Positions 18,749 to 28,586 are shown, counted from the stretch's first letter. The stretch: 64,000 bases of DNA from Allobosea lathyri (GCF_900108245.1 NZ_FNUY01000003.1:248001-312000), one strand, 5' to 3'. Notes: a model not told the origin generated them from the letters alone. Numbers and translations: made by a program.

Positions 18749-20278
18749 TCATGCCGCCAGCGCCTTGGCGTAGACATCCGCATACCGGTGGGTCGGCCGG
18801 CCCCAGTCGAAGCGCTTGGCCATTGCATGCTCGCGCATCTGCACGAAGGCCCGCTTCGAGCGGAAGGCGTCGAGTGCGCGGGTCACGGCCGATGTCAGGC
18901 CTGCGCCCGTCAGCGACGAGAACAGGAAGCCCGACAGCCCGTCCTCGATCGTGTCGACGAGGCCGCCCGTGCGATAGGCGATCGGCAGGGCGCCCGAGCG
19001 CTGAGCGTACATCTGACTGAGACCGCAAGGTTCGAAACGCGAGGGCATCAGCAGGAAATCGCTGGCGGCAAAGATGCGCCGGGCCTCGCCATCGTCGAAG
19101 CCGATGCGGGCGGCGACCGATGCCGGGTGCTGGCGGGCGAGGCGCTCGATCGCATCCTCCAGCCGCGGTTCGCCGCGCCCGGTGACGACGAGCTGGCCAC
19201 CATTGTCGATGATCGTCTCGGCGGCCTCGATCGAGAGGTCGATGCCCTTCTGGTGAACCAGGCGCGAAATGATCGAGAATAGCGGCCCGCGCGACGCGGG
19301 AAGCTCGAAGCTCTTGCGGATATTGGCCGCGTTCTGGCGCTTCCACTGACGGATCATCTGGGCGCCGGTCTTCTCGACGCCTGTGGGCGAAGCCCAGCTG
19401 TCATCGATGCCATTGACGATGCCGGTCAGGCGGCCTTCATCCATGCGGGTCTTGAGCAGGCCCTCCAGGCCGCAGCCGTGATCGGCCGTCGTGATCTCGC
19501 TCGCATAGGTCTCGCTGACCGTGGTGACATGCGAGCCGTAATAGATGCCGCTCTTCAGGAAGGAGATCTTGCCATGGAATTCGGCGCCGTTGACCGAGAA
19601 GGCGAGATCGGGAATGCCAAGCGCGTTCATCCGTGCCGGCTGGTACAGGCCCTGATAGGCGAGATTGTGGATCGTCAGAATCGAGGGCGTTGCCAACCCC
19701 TTCCAGCGCAGATAGCCGGCCGCCAGGGCTGATGGCCAATCATTGACGTGGATGATGTCGGGCTTCCAGTTCGGGTCGGCCTCGCCGGCCGCGATCTCGG
19801 CAGCAGCCAGCGAAAGCCGGCCGAAGCGGATGTCGTTATCGCCGAAATCGCCGCCTGCGAAGGGGCCATAGGGCGAACCCTCGCGATCGTAGAGTTCGTC
19901 GCAGAGCACGGCATAGATCGTCAGCCCGTCGGGCGTGCTGAAGCGGCCGAGCGACCAGGGCGGCAGGCTTGCCGTGCGCGGCATCTGATGGACGATGTCC
20001 ATGTTCGGCTTGGCCGCCCGCACCTGCCGGAAGCCGGGGATCAGGACGCGCACATCGCAGAAAGCCCGCAACTGCCGGGGCAGCGCGGTCGACACTTCGC
20101 CCAGGCCGCCGGCCTTGATGAAGTCGCCCATCTCGGACGTGACAAAGAGCAGTTTTGTCGTGGAGAGCAATGCCGCCGGCTCCGGCGGGCTGTCCTTGAC
20201 CGCGGCGGCGTATGTCAGGGCATGGCCGGACGTCGAGGAGATGGTGTCCGTCCCGGCCTGCTTCAGCACCTCGACCAT
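18749..20278 (-). CDS. glgA: Glycogen synthase (ADP-glucose type)
   Basis: A GT5 glycosyltransferase that extends alpha-1,4-glucan from ADP-glucose. The substrate-binding loop is KLLFVTSEMGDFIKAGGLGEV, with KAGGL in place of the more common K(T/V)GGL. The second Rossmann lobe contains SIISRLVHQKG and the active-site stretch LMPSRFEPCGLSQMYAQRSG. From ATG 20278 the protein is 509 residues, about 35 longer at the N-terminus than usual; a TTG at 20170 with GGAG 9 nt upstream would give 473 residues, near the family norm of about 477. Either start is possible. Divergent from glgX. Confidence 0.95.
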   Translation of the reverse strand: MVEVLKQAGTDTISSTSGHALTYAAAVKDSPPEPAALLSTTKLLFVTSEMGDFIKAGGLGEVSTALPRQLRAFCDVRVLIPGFRQVRAAKPNMDIVHQMPRTASLPPWSLGRFSTPDGLTIYAVLCDELYDREGSPYGPFAGGDFGDNDIRFGRLSLAAAEIAAGEADPNWKPDIIHVNDWPSALAAGYLRWKGLATPSILTIHNLAYQGLYQPARMNALGIPDLAFSVNGAEFHGKISFLKSGIYYGSHVTTVSETYASEITTADHGCGLEGLLKTRMDEGRLTGIVNGIDDSWASPTGVEKTGAQMIRQWKRQNAANIRKSFELPASRGPLFSIISRLVHQKGIDLSIEAAETIIDNGGQLVVTGRGEPRLEDAIERLARQHPASVAARIGFDDGEARRIFAASDFLLMPSRFEPCGLSQMYAQRSGALPIAYRTGGLVDTIEDGLSGFLFSSLTGAGLTSAVTRALDAFRSKRAFVQMREHAMAKRFDWGRPTHRYADVYAKALAA

Positions 20279-20503
20279 CGCCACACCATCCTGACCTGCC
20301 TGCGCGATCGAGAACACTTTACAAAGGTTAAGGTTCCATGCTGCGCTGCAAAATAATGATGCAAATTCGGTGCCGCTCGCGTGGAACACGGATGGTGCGG
20401 AGACGTTGCAGGCTTCGCGACAGGCTTAAATGAATGATGTGACGGGGGTGTTGCGGCGGTGCGCGCCGCAGCCTCCGCCAGCCTGATTGGCGCAGGGGCT
20501 GAC

Positions 20504-22591
20504 ATGGCTGACAACACCAAGGCGCGCTTCGATGTCGAGGCCGGCGAAGCGACCGAACTCGGCGCGATTCATGACGGGACAGGCACGAACTTCGCCATCT
20601 TCTCAGCGGCGGCTGAGCGTGTCGAACTGTGCCTGTTCGACGAGAGCGGCCAGAGCGAAATCGCTCGCATCACCCTGCCGGAATACACCAACGAGATCTG
20701 GCACGGCTATCTGCCGGGAGTGAAGCCGGGGCAGCGCTATGGCTATCGTGTCCACGGCCGCTATGCGCCCGATGAGGGCCATCGCTTCAACCCCAACAAG
20801 CTGCTGCTCGATCCCTATGCGAGAGAATATGCCGGCGAGATCGCCTGGAACGACGCTCATTACGGTTATGACGTGAAAGCCGAGGCCGATGAGGATCTGA
20901 GCTTCAGCGAGCTCGACAGTGCCGCTTTCATGCCCAAATGCGTCGTCTGCGATTTCGCGGCCGATCCGAAGGCTCCCGCGAAGCCGACGGTACCCTGGGA
21001 TCGCACGATCTTCTACGAGACGCATGTGCGCGGCTTCACCCAGCTGCACCCGGCCGTTCCCGAGGCGAAGCGCGGCACTTTCGATGGGCTCGGCGAAAAG
21101 GCTGTCGTCGACTACATCAAGAGCCTTGGCGTCACCTCGGTCGAGCTCCTGCCGGTTCAGGCCTTTCTCGACGACCACCATCTCGTCGCCAAGGGCCTGC
21201 GCAACTATTGGGGCTACAACTCGATCGGCTTCTTTGCGCCGCAGCCGCGCTATGAGGGCAGAGCGGGGCTGGCCTCGTTCCGCGACATGGTCAGGCGCTT
21301 CCACGATGCCGGGCTCGAGGTCATCCTCGACGTCGTCTACAACCACACCGCCGAAGGCAACGAGATGGGGCCGACGCTCTCGTTCAAGGGCATCGACAAC
21401 TTCTCCTATTACCGGACCATGCCCGGCGAGGCGCGGTTTTACGTCAACGATACCGGCACCGGGAATACGGTGAACACCAGCCATCCGCGCGTCCTGCAGA
21501 TGGTGCTGGATTCGCTGCGCTACTGGGTCGAGGTCATGGAGGTCGACGGCTTCCGCTTCGATCTCGGCACCATTCTCGGGCGCGAGCCAGGAGGCTTCGA
21601 CCAGCGCGGCGGCTTCTTCGACGCGATGGGGCAGGATCCGGTCCTGCGCAAGGTCAAGCTCATCGGCGAGCCCTGGGACATCGGCCCCGGCGGCTATCAG
21701 GTCGGCGGCTTCCCGCCCGGCTGGGCCGAGTGGAACGACAAGTACCGCGACACCACGCGAGCCTATTGGAAGAGCGAGGAGGGCATCATCCGCGACCTCG
21801 CGGCGCGCGTGACCGGCTCGGGCGATGTCTACGATCTGCGCGGCCGGCGGCCCTGGTCGAGCGTCAACTTCATCACCGCCCATGACGGCTTCACCCTGAA
21901 CGACGTGGTCTCCTACAACGAGAAGCACAACGCCGCGAATGGCGAGGACAACAAGGACGGCCACGGCCACAACCTGTCCTTCAATTTCGGGGTCGAGGGG
22001 CCCACGGATGATGCCGGCATCATCGCGGCCCGCGAACGGCAGAAGCGCAACCTGCTGGCGACGCTGCTGCTCTCGCATGGCACGCCGATGATCCTGGCTG
22101 GCGACGAACTCGGCCATTCGCAGGATGGCAACAACAACGTCTATGCCCAGGACAACGAACTCGCCTGGATCAAATGGGACAAGCTCACCGACCGCGACCG
22201 GGCACTGACGCAGTTCGTCCAGCGGGTGACCGCGCTGCGGGCCGAGCATGCGATCTTCCGGCGAGCCTCCTTCCGTGACGGCTGCGTCCTGCGCTGGGTC
22301 AATCCGGCCGGCGGCGACCAGCAGGAAGAGCATTGGGACGATGACGGCGTGCGGGCCATCGGACTGCTGATGCACACGCCGGAGGTTGAGCAGGGCGGCG
22401 ACGAGGCGCTGATTCTTTTCAATGCCTTCGACGGCGAAGTTGTCTTCAAGATTCCGGCACGGGTGAAGAAAGGCGCGTGGTCGGTCGTGCTCGACACCGA
22501 GACCGGCCCGGGCTCCGACGAGGGCCGCAAGGGCCTGAAGGCGGAGAGCGAACTGACGCTGTCGCCGAGGTCCCTGATCGTGCTGATGTGA
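20504..22591 (+). CDS. glgX: Glycogen debranching enzyme
   Basis: A 695-residue GH13 isoamylase-type enzyme that removes the short alpha-1,6 side chains left by phosphorylase. An N-terminal CBM48 sandwich (FAIFSAAAERVELCLFD) precedes the barrel. Catalytic Asp is at about residue 352 (VDGFRFDLGT), Glu at about 389 (GEPWDIGPGGY), third Asp at about 461 (TAHDGFTLNDVV). AGGGG stands before ATG 20504. It is single-gene and divergent from glgA, so the two could be balanced from one control region (20279-20503). A second, shorter homologue is encoded at 22734-24722. Confidence 0.95.
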   Translation: MADNTKARFDVEAGEATELGAIHDGTGTNFAIFSAAAERVELCLFDESGQSEIARITLPEYTNEIWHGYLPGVKPGQRYGYRVHGRYAPDEGHRFNPNKLLLDPYAREYAGEIAWNDAHYGYDVKAEADEDLSFSELDSAAFMPKCVVCDFAADPKAPAKPTVPWDRTIFYETHVRGFTQLHPAVPEAKRGTFDGLGEKAVVDYIKSLGVTSVELLPVQAFLDDHHLVAKGLRNYWGYNSIGFFAPQPRYEGRAGLASFRDMVRRFHDAGLEVILDVVYNHTAEGNEMGPTLSFKGIDNFSYYRTMPGEARFYVNDTGTGNTVNTSHPRVLQMVLDSLRYWVEVMEVDGFRFDLGTILGREPGGFDQRGGFFDAMGQDPVLRKVKLIGEPWDIGPGGYQVGGFPPGWAEWNDKYRDTTRAYWKSEEGIIRDLAARVTGSGDVYDLRGRRPWSSVNFITAHDGFTLNDVVSYNEKHNAANGEDNKDGHGHNLSFNFGVEGPTDDAGIIAARERQKRNLLATLLLSHGTPMILAGDELGHSQDGNNNVYAQDNELAWIKWDKLTDRDRALTQFVQRVTALRAEHAIFRRASFRDGCVLRWVNPAGGDQQEEHWDDDGVRAIGLLMHTPEVEQGGDEALILFNAFDGEVVFKIPARVKKGAWSVVLDTETGPGSDEGRKGLKAESELTLSPRSLIVLM

Positions 22592-22630
22592 GGTTTGGCT
22601 TCACGTCTGGGCCGAGGTCTTGCAGCGATC

Positions 22631-22722
22631 CGTCATGCTCGCCCTTGTGGCGAGCATCCACGTCTTGAACTCAGGCTCGACCAAAGAAGACGTGGATGGT
22701 CGGGACAAGCCCGACCATGACG
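22631..22722. repeat. Compound inverted repeat, family D
   Basis: The outer parts CGTCATG and CATGACG pair, each enclosing its own small hairpin (CTCGCC/GGCGAG on the left, GTCGGG/CCCGAC on the right), and CATCCACGTCTT pairs with AAGACGTGGATG across the centre. It fills the space between the convergent glgX genes and may terminate both. Confidence 0.75.
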
Positions 22723-22733
22723 GGGAGGTTCGA

Positions 22734-24722
22734 CTAGGCGCGGTGATACAGGCTGACGCTGCGTGCGGGCAGCGCCCTCGCATCATCGCAGGCGGCCGAA
22801 GACGCAAGCCGCCGCCATTTCTGGTCTTCCGGCAAGGTCAATGATACAGCCTGATGTCCCCGGTTGATCGCGATCAGCATCGTCTCGTCGTCACCGGTCA
22901 GGACGAGGCAAAGCGCGTCCAGTCCTTGCCATTCGTGATCGACGATCGGCGTGCCATCTGGTTTGAGCCAGACCGCATCCGGGGGGGTGCCCTTGCCGGT
23001 CAGGAAGGTTTCGGCGGTCAGCAGGGGATGCTCCCGGCGCAGGCGGGCAAGCTCCGCAACGAAGCCGATCCGATTCTCCTCGGCATGGTCCCAATCCAGC
23101 CAAAACGCTGCATTGTCCTGGGCATAGGCGTTGTTGTTGCCAAACTGAGTCCGGCCGAGTTCGTCGCCCGCCGTCAGCATGGGGATGCCGCGGGACAGGA
23201 ACAGCGTCGCCAGCAGGGCGCGGATGTCGCGATCGCGTGCAGCCGCAATCGCCGGCTCGTCGCTTGGCCCCTCACGGCCATTGTTCCAGCTATGGCTGTC
23301 ATTGTCGCCGTCGCGATTGTCCTCGCCATTGGCCTGATTGTGCTTGGCGGCATAGCCCACGAGATCGGCCAGCGTGAAGCCGTCATGGGCGGCGATGAAG
23401 TTGATGCTGGCATCGGGGCCGCGATGCCGCGCGCCGAAGAGGTCGGCCGAGCCGGCGAGCCGTGTCGCCAGGCTGCCGGCCATGGCTGCATCGCCACGCC
23501 AGAAGCGACGGACATCATCGCGGTAACGTCCGTTCCATTCGGCGAAGGGGGCGGGGAATTCGCCGAGCCGGTAGCCGCCCGGCCCGATATCCCAGGGTTC
23601 GGCGATCAGCAGGGCATTGGCGAGGTCGGGGTCCTGGAGGATCGCGGCGAAGAGCGGAGCATCCTGCGAGAAGCCTGTCTCCAGCCGGCCCATCACTGTG
23701 CCGAGATCGAAACGGAAGCCGGCGACACCGCAGCCGCGCCAATGCCGCAAGGCGTCGGTGGCCATCCGAACCACCGGTGCGCGGTCGAGCGCCAAGGTGT
23801 GACCGCAGCCGGTATCGTTGATCAGCCGTCCGGGATCGTCGCTGGCGTGGCGGTAGTAGACGGCGTTGTCGAGCCCGCGCAGGCTGATCGTCGCGCCATG
23901 CTCGTCGCTCTCGGCGGTATGGTTGAGGACGATATCGAGGATGACGCCGATGCCGGCCTCAGCATAGACAGCGCAAAGCTGGCGCAGGTCATGATCCCCG
24001 CCGGGCGCAAGGCGCGGGTCGAGCGCGAAGAAATTGACGGGGTTGTAGCCCCAGGCATTGGCGAGGCCGAGCGATGGCAGATGGCGCTCATCCATCCAGG
24101 CCGCGATCGGCATCAGCTCGACATGGCTGACCCCGAGCCGCGCGAGATGGTCCAGAACGGGTTTCGCCGTCAGCGCCGCAAGCGTTCCCCGCAGGGGCTC
24201 GGCTATGGCCGGGTGGCGCATCGTGAAGGATTTGACGCCAAGTTCGTAGATGAAGCCCGGTTTCGGTTGGCGGCTTAGATGCGGCACCCCGGCCGGCTGT
24301 TCGGTGACGATGCTGCGCGGGACCAGCGGGGCGGTGTCTATGCCGGCCGAGGGGGGCGCCGCCAGCGCCGGGTCCCAGCGAAACGGGCGGTCGATACGCC
24401 GGGCGTAAGGATCGACCAGCAACTTGGTTGCATCGAAACGGTGGCCGCGCGCCGGCTGGAACGGCCCCTCGACGCGCAGGGCGTAGCGCAGGCCCGGTCC
24501 GGCGCCGGGCAACAGCCCGTGGTGAATGTCGCCGCTGCGGCAGGGCAGGGGCAGACGCGCGATCTCGCGCTCACCGGCCTCGTCGAACAGGCACAGATAT
24601 ACCGTGTCGCCATTGCGGGAGAAGACGGCGAAGGCGACGCCGCCGTCCACCAGCGTCGCGCCCATCTGCGCTGGCAGGTCGCAGGGCGCGATCTGCCAGC
24701 GGCGCTCAGGCAAGGTGTTCAA
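22734..24722 (-). CDS. glgX: Second GlgX-type glycogen debranching enzyme
   Basis: About 662 residues, GH13 isoamylase type with an N-terminal CBM48 part (QMGATLVDGGVAFAVFSRNG). The catalytic residues are kept: GFRFDLGT, AEPWDIGPGGYRLG and AAHDGFTLADLV. It aligns end to end with the GlgX at 20504-22591 but differs widely, with a shorter C-terminal part. The start is unclear: the usual N-terminus needs TTG 24722 or TTG 24713, just after the glgP stop codon; ATG 24665 would remove the first strand of the CBM. It is translated 10 bp or so downstream of glgP, so phosphorylase and debranching enzyme are likely made together. Confidence 0.9.
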   Translation of the reverse strand: MNTLPERRWQIAPCDLPAQMGATLVDGGVAFAVFSRNGDTVYLCLFDEAGEREIARLPLPCRSGDIHHGLLPGAGPGLRYALRVEGPFQPARGHRFDATKLLVDPYARRIDRPFRWDPALAAPPSAGIDTAPLVPRSIVTEQPAGVPHLSRQPKPGFIYELGVKSFTMRHPAIAEPLRGTLAALTAKPVLDHLARLGVSHVELMPIAAWMDERHLPSLGLANAWGYNPVNFFALDPRLAPGGDHDLRQLCAVYAEAGIGVILDIVLNHTAESDEHGATISLRGLDNAVYYRHASDDPGRLINDTGCGHTLALDRAPVVRMATDALRHWRGCGVAGFRFDLGTVMGRLETGFSQDAPLFAAILQDPDLANALLIAEPWDIGPGGYRLGEFPAPFAEWNGRYRDDVRRFWRGDAAMAGSLATRLAGSADLFGARHRGPDASINFIAAHDGFTLADLVGYAAKHNQANGEDNRDGDNDSHSWNNGREGPSDEPAIAAARDRDIRALLATLFLSRGIPMLTAGDELGRTQFGNNNAYAQDNAAFWLDWDHAEENRIGFVAELARLRREHPLLTAETFLTGKGTPPDAVWLKPDGTPIVDHEWQGLDALCLVLTGDDETMLIAINRGHQAVSLTLPEDQKWRRLASSAACDDARALPARSVSLYHRA

Positions 24723-24732
24723 CGCCTTAGGC

Positions 24733-27210
24733 TCAGCTCTTGGCGGCGTAGCCGGCCGGCACGTGCCAGATGCGCTGCGCATATTCGCGGATCGCCCGGT
24801 CGGCGCTGAACCAGCCGCAATGAGCGGTGTTGGTGATCGATTTGGTCCACCATGTCGGCTGGTCGGCCCAGAGCGCGTCGACGCGGCGCTGCGCCTGCCG
24901 ATAGCTCTCGAAATCGTTGAGCACCATGAACCAGTCGCTGACGCGCAGGCCCTCGACGAGGCCGCGATAGCGGTCCCGCTCGCGCGGCGAATAGGCTCCG
25001 TCCGCGACGGCATCGAGCACGCCTTCGAGATGCGGCGTCGCGGCGATGATCTCGCTCGTCGGCCGGGGGGCCAGGCGGGCAGCCTCGACCTCGGCTGCCG
25101 TCATGCCGAAGATCATGATGTTGTCCGCGCCGACGCGCTCGCCGATCTCGATATTGGCACCGTCGAGCGTGCCGATGGTGAGCGCCCCGTTCAAGGCGAA
25201 CTTCATGTTGCCGGTGCCGGAGGCTTCCATGCCGGCGGTCGAGATCTGCTCGGAGAGGTCGGCCGCCGGGATGATGACCTCGGCGGCGCTGACATTGTAA
25301 TTCGGCAGGAAGATCACCTTCAGCCGGTCGCGCGTGGTGATGTCGTTGTTCACGACCACGGCGACGTCGTTGATCAGGTTGATGATCGCCTTGGCCGTGC
25401 CATAGTTCGACGCGGCCTTGCCGGCGAAGATCTTCACGCGGGGCGCCCAGTCGCGATAGGGCTCGGAGCGGATCGCGTCGTAAAGCGCTATCGTCTCCAG
25501 GATATTGAGCAACTGGCGCTTGTATTCGTGGATGCGCTTGATCTGGACGTCGAACATCGCGGTGGGGTCGACCACCACGCCGGTGTCCTGCCGGATGATC
25601 TTCGCCAGCTTCAGCTTGTTGTCGTGCCGGATCGAGGCCAGCCTTTCGTGCAGGGCCGGATCGCGGGCATGCTGCGCGAGCTTGCGGATCTGCTCGATAT
25701 CGTCGGTGACGCCTTCGCCGCAGACATCCTGGAGCGCGCTCGTCAGGCCCGGATTGGCGCTGAGCAGCCAGCGACGCGGCGTGATGCCATTGGTGACGTT
25801 GGTGATGCGCTCCGGAAAGATCCTGTGGAGCGGCGCGAAGACGGTCTCCTTCATCAGGTTGGAATGCAGCGCCGACACGCCGTTGACCGTGTGCGAGCCG
25901 ACGAAGGCGAGATGGGCCATGCGCACGCGTCGGCCGTGATATTCGTCGATCAGCGAGATCGAGGAGAGGTCGACGTTCTCGCCGCCGGCCGAGCGCCTGA
26001 CCGCGTCAAGGAAGCGCGCATTGATGCCGAAGATGATCTGCATGTGGCGCGGCAGAAGCCGCTCCATCAGCGCCACCGGCCAGGTCTCCAGCGCTTCGGG
26101 CAGGAGGGTGTGGTTGGTGTAGGAGATCGTGCCGTTGGTGATCGTCCAGGCGTCTTCCCAGGACAGGCCATGCTGGTCGATCAGCAGCCGCATCAGCTCG
26201 GCGACGGCCAGCGCCGGGTGGGTGTCGTTGAGCTGGATCGCGGCCTTGTCGGGCAGGTTGTCGAGCTTGCCGAACTGGCGGTAGTGCCGGCGCACCAGAT
26301 CCTGCAGCGAGGCCGAGGTGAAGAAAAACTCCTGCCGCAGCCGCAATTCCTGCCCCGCCGGGGTGGAGTCGTTGGGGTAGAGCACCTTCGAGATCGCCTC
26401 GGCGCGGTTGCGCTCGGCGACGGCACCGACGAGATCGCCCTGATTGAACGCGTCGAGCGAAAGCGGATGCATGGCGCGGGCTCGCCACAGCCGCAATGTC
26501 GTGGCGTCGCGGCCGCGCCAGCCGATGATCGCGGTATCGTAGGCCACCGCGAAGACGGTCTCCTCCGGCTCCCAGAAGACCTCGCCGGGCTTGGCCGTGC
26601 CGGTGACCGAGCCGCCGAAGCCGATCTTGTAGGAGCTCTCGCGCCGCTCGAATTCCCAGGGATTGCGGAAGGAGAGCCAGTCCTCGGGCACCTCGATCTG
26701 CTTGCCGCCGTCGATGCGCTGCTTGAACAGGCCATGATCGTAGCGGATGCCGTAGCCAAGCGCCGGCACGCCGGTCGAGGCCATGGCCTCCATGTAGCAG
26801 GCGGCGAGGCGGCCAAGACCGCCATTGCCGAGCGCGGCGTCGGGCTCGATCGTCTCGATGGCGGCGAGATCGACGCCGAGTTCGCTCATCGCCTGCGCCA
26901 TCGCGCCGGTCAGGCCGAGATTGTTGAGGGCGTCGGCGAGCGAGCGGCCGATCAGGAATTCGAGCGAGAGGTAGTAAACCCGCTTGCGCCCGGTCTGATA
27001 GCTCTCGCGGGTCGAACGCTGCCAGACGTCGACGATATGGTCGCGCGCCGCGAGGATGCCGGCTGTCAGCCAGTCATGCGGCTGCGCCACCGAGGCGTTC
27101 TTGCCCAGGGAATAGGTCAGCTTCTTGGTGATTTCCGCCTTGAGCCGCTCGACCTGGTCATCGGGCTCAAAATGAATGGCGGGCTCGGGCTTTGAGGCTG
27201 TCTCGGTCAA
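24733..27210 (-). CDS. glgP: Glycogen phosphorylase
   Basis: An 825-residue GT35 enzyme that cleaves terminal glucose from glycogen with phosphate to give glucose 1-phosphate. The pyridoxal phosphate lysine is at about residue 668 in the motif EASGTGNMKFALNGALTIG. The N-terminal blocks RVYYLSLEFLIGRSL, GNGGLGRLAACYMEA and GYGIRYDHGLFKQ, and the phosphate/glycogen region QLNDTHPALAV and RIHEYKRQLLN, are all intact. The length is typical of bacterial forms. It heads a two-gene unit with the second GlgX. Cytoplasmic. Confidence 0.97.
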   Translation of the reverse strand: MTETASKPEPAIHFEPDDQVERLKAEITKKLTYSLGKNASVAQPHDWLTAGILAARDHIVDVWQRSTRESYQTGRKRVYYLSLEFLIGRSLADALNNLGLTGAMAQAMSELGVDLAAIETIEPDAALGNGGLGRLAACYMEAMASTGVPALGYGIRYDHGLFKQRIDGGKQIEVPEDWLSFRNPWEFERRESSYKIGFGGSVTGTAKPGEVFWEPEETVFAVAYDTAIIGWRGRDATTLRLWRARAMHPLSLDAFNQGDLVGAVAERNRAEAISKVLYPNDSTPAGQELRLRQEFFFTSASLQDLVRRHYRQFGKLDNLPDKAAIQLNDTHPALAVAELMRLLIDQHGLSWEDAWTITNGTISYTNHTLLPEALETWPVALMERLLPRHMQIIFGINARFLDAVRRSAGGENVDLSSISLIDEYHGRRVRMAHLAFVGSHTVNGVSALHSNLMKETVFAPLHRIFPERITNVTNGITPRRWLLSANPGLTSALQDVCGEGVTDDIEQIRKLAQHARDPALHERLASIRHDNKLKLAKIIRQDTGVVVDPTAMFDVQIKRIHEYKRQLLNILETIALYDAIRSEPYRDWAPRVKIFAGKAASNYGTAKAIINLINDVAVVVNNDITTRDRLKVIFLPNYNVSAAEVIIPAADLSEQISTAGMEASGTGNMKFALNGALTIGTLDGANIEIGERVGADNIMIFGMTAAEVEAARLAPRPTSEIIAATPHLEGVLDAVADGAYSPRERDRYRGLVEGLRVSDWFMVLNDFESYRQAQRRVDALWADQPTWWTKSITNTAHCGWFSADRAIREYAQRIWHVPAGYAAKS

Positions 27211-27346
27211 GCGTTGCGCTTCCGGCTGTTTCTCTGCGGTGAGTGTTAGGGGTATGCATGCGGGTGTCCAGACGAAATTGCCGCAGTGCGGTATGTTTCG
27301 GTGGGACGCTCGTCTCCAGCCCTGACGACCGCCCCGACCGGGGAGA

Positions 27347-27526
27347 TCAATTCGTCTTGGTCGCGGTCTCGTCCCGCACCTTCTCGCCGAGCTGCTTTGC
27401 GCTGCCGACGGCCGAATCCGTCAGGCCGACCACGCCCGTCCAGATCTGTCGGGTGTAGTAGCCGCTGTGGACCACCGCGTCGTAACCGATCGCGATGACC
27501 ACGATGATCAGAAGAATCCGAAACAT
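27347..27526 (-). CDS. Small single-pass membrane peptide, 59 residues
   Basis: An ORF of 59 codons preceded by GGAGGGGGAT directly before ATG 27526, an excellent ribosome site. The peptide starts MFRILLIIVVIAIGYDAVVH, a membrane helix of about 14-17 residues at the extreme N-terminus, followed by SGYYTRQIWTGVVGLTDSAV and a charged amphipathic tail (KQLGEKVRDETATKTN). Topology is likely N-in with the tail outside, or a signal anchor. It lies about 136 bp upstream of glgP on the same strand, so co-expression with glgP is possible. I do not recognise a family. Confidence 0.65.
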   Translation of the reverse strand: MFRILLIIVVIAIGYDAVVHSGYYTRQIWTGVVGLTDSAVGSAKQLGEKVRDETATKTN

Positions 27527-27674
27527 ATCCCCCTCCGTCCAAGCTGAGGGAGATCAACGCATGCCTTGCCGTCGAGTTCCGATGCCGTGTGGATCGGGCT
27601 GCCCGCAGTGCCGTGGATTGACCGGCATCGCCGGGCGGTGTCCCCTTCGGACAGTCTGAAGACGAGGAGGCAGC

Positions 27675-28436
27675 ATGTTCGGCGATCTCAAGGGCAAGCG
27701 CGTGATCGTGACCGGTGCATCATCGGGGCTGGGCGCGCATTTCGTGCGGCTGCTGGCAGGCAATGGCGCGCATGTTGTCGCGGCTGCCCGGCGGGTCGAC
27801 CGGCTGGCGCAACTCGCCGATGACTGTGCCCCGCTGCCGGGCAGGGTCGTGCCGCTGGCTCTCGACATGGCCTCGGTTGCCGCCATGCAATCGGGTATCG
27901 GCGAGGCGGCCGGGCTCCTCGGCGGGCTCGACGTGCTCGTCAACAATGCCGGCATCGGCGAAACCGAGGCTGCCCTGTCCGTCACCGAGGCGCAGTGGGA
28001 CGCGCAGCTCGACGTCAATCTCAAGGGCTGCTTTTTTGCGGCACAGGCGGCGGCGAAGATCATGATGGCGCAGGAGGGTGGGGGAGCGATCGTCAACATC
28101 GCTTCGATCCTCGGCGAGCGGGTGATGGCGCGTGTCGCGCCCTACGCGATTTCCAAGGCGGGGCTGATCCAGATGACCAAGGTGCTGGCGCTCGAATGGG
28201 CGCGGCACGCGATCCGGGTCAACGCCCTGGCGCCGGGATATGTCGCGACCGACATCAACAGCGACTTCTTCGCCAGCGACGCCGGGCAGGCATTGACGAA
28301 GCGGATTCCCGCGCGGCGGATCGGCGAACCCGACGATCTCGATGGGCCATTATTGCTGCTGTGTTCGAATGCGGGGCGCCACATGACCGGCGCCGTCGTC
28401 GCCGTCGATGGCGGGCATCTCGTCAGCGGGCTGTAG
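27675..28436 (+). CDS. SDR family oxidoreductase
   Basis: A 253-residue classical short-chain dehydrogenase. The nucleotide motif is TGASSGLG (14-21), the NNAG motif is VLVNNAGIGE, and the catalytic Ser is in NIASILGE with Tyr157 and Lys161 in APYAISKAG. The C-terminus ends with the usual MTGAVVAVDGG block. It converts an alcohol and a ketone with NAD(P)H; the substrate is unknown, although 3-oxoacyl or 3-hydroxybutyryl-like compounds are common in this group. GAGGAGG-type purines lie before ATG 27675. It is single-gene, followed by a hairpin and a repeat. Confidence 0.93.
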   Translation: MFGDLKGKRVIVTGASSGLGAHFVRLLAGNGAHVVAAARRVDRLAQLADDCAPLPGRVVPLALDMASVAAMQSGIGEAAGLLGGLDVLVNNAGIGETEAALSVTEAQWDAQLDVNLKGCFFAAQAAAKIMMAQEGGGAIVNIASILGERVMARVAPYAISKAGLIQMTKVLALEWARHAIRVNALAPGYVATDINSDFFASDAGQALTKRIPARRIGEPDDLDGPLLLLCSNAGRHMTGAVVAVDGGHLVSGL

Positions 28437-28448
28437 CTCTTTGTTTTT

Positions 28449-28494
28449 GCATCGGCTTTTCCCGAAAACTGCATTCCACTTTTCGGGCCGATGC
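28449..28494 (+). terminator. Two-tier hairpin after the SDR gene
   Basis: GCATCGG pairs with CCGATGC, and inside them CCCGAAAA pairs with TTTTCGGG around an 11-nt loop. It begins 12 bp after the SDR stop. There is no long T-tract. The sequence type recurs widely in rhizobial genomes as I recall, so it may be a dispersed repeat that also serves as terminator. Confidence 0.55.
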
Positions 28495-28508
28495 TCAAGG
28501 CGCTTCTC

Positions 28509-28586
28509 CGTCATTGCGAGCGAAGCGAAGCAATCCAGCGTCTCGCTCGACGTCTCCTGGATTGCTTCGCTGCGCTCGCAATGACG
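28509..28586. repeat. Palindromic intergenic repeat, family A copy 2
   Basis: The arms (CGTCATTGCGAGCGAAGCGA to AGCAATCCAG, and the reverse complement) are 30 bp with one mismatch. The same element is at 9417-9499. It lies between the convergent SDR and puuE-uraD genes, close to the two-tier hairpin. Confidence 0.82.

Noticed and set aside
24526..27195. Open frame of 889 codons on the plus strand
   Set aside because: It is antisense to glgP, whose motifs are intact. GC bias makes such shadow frames long.
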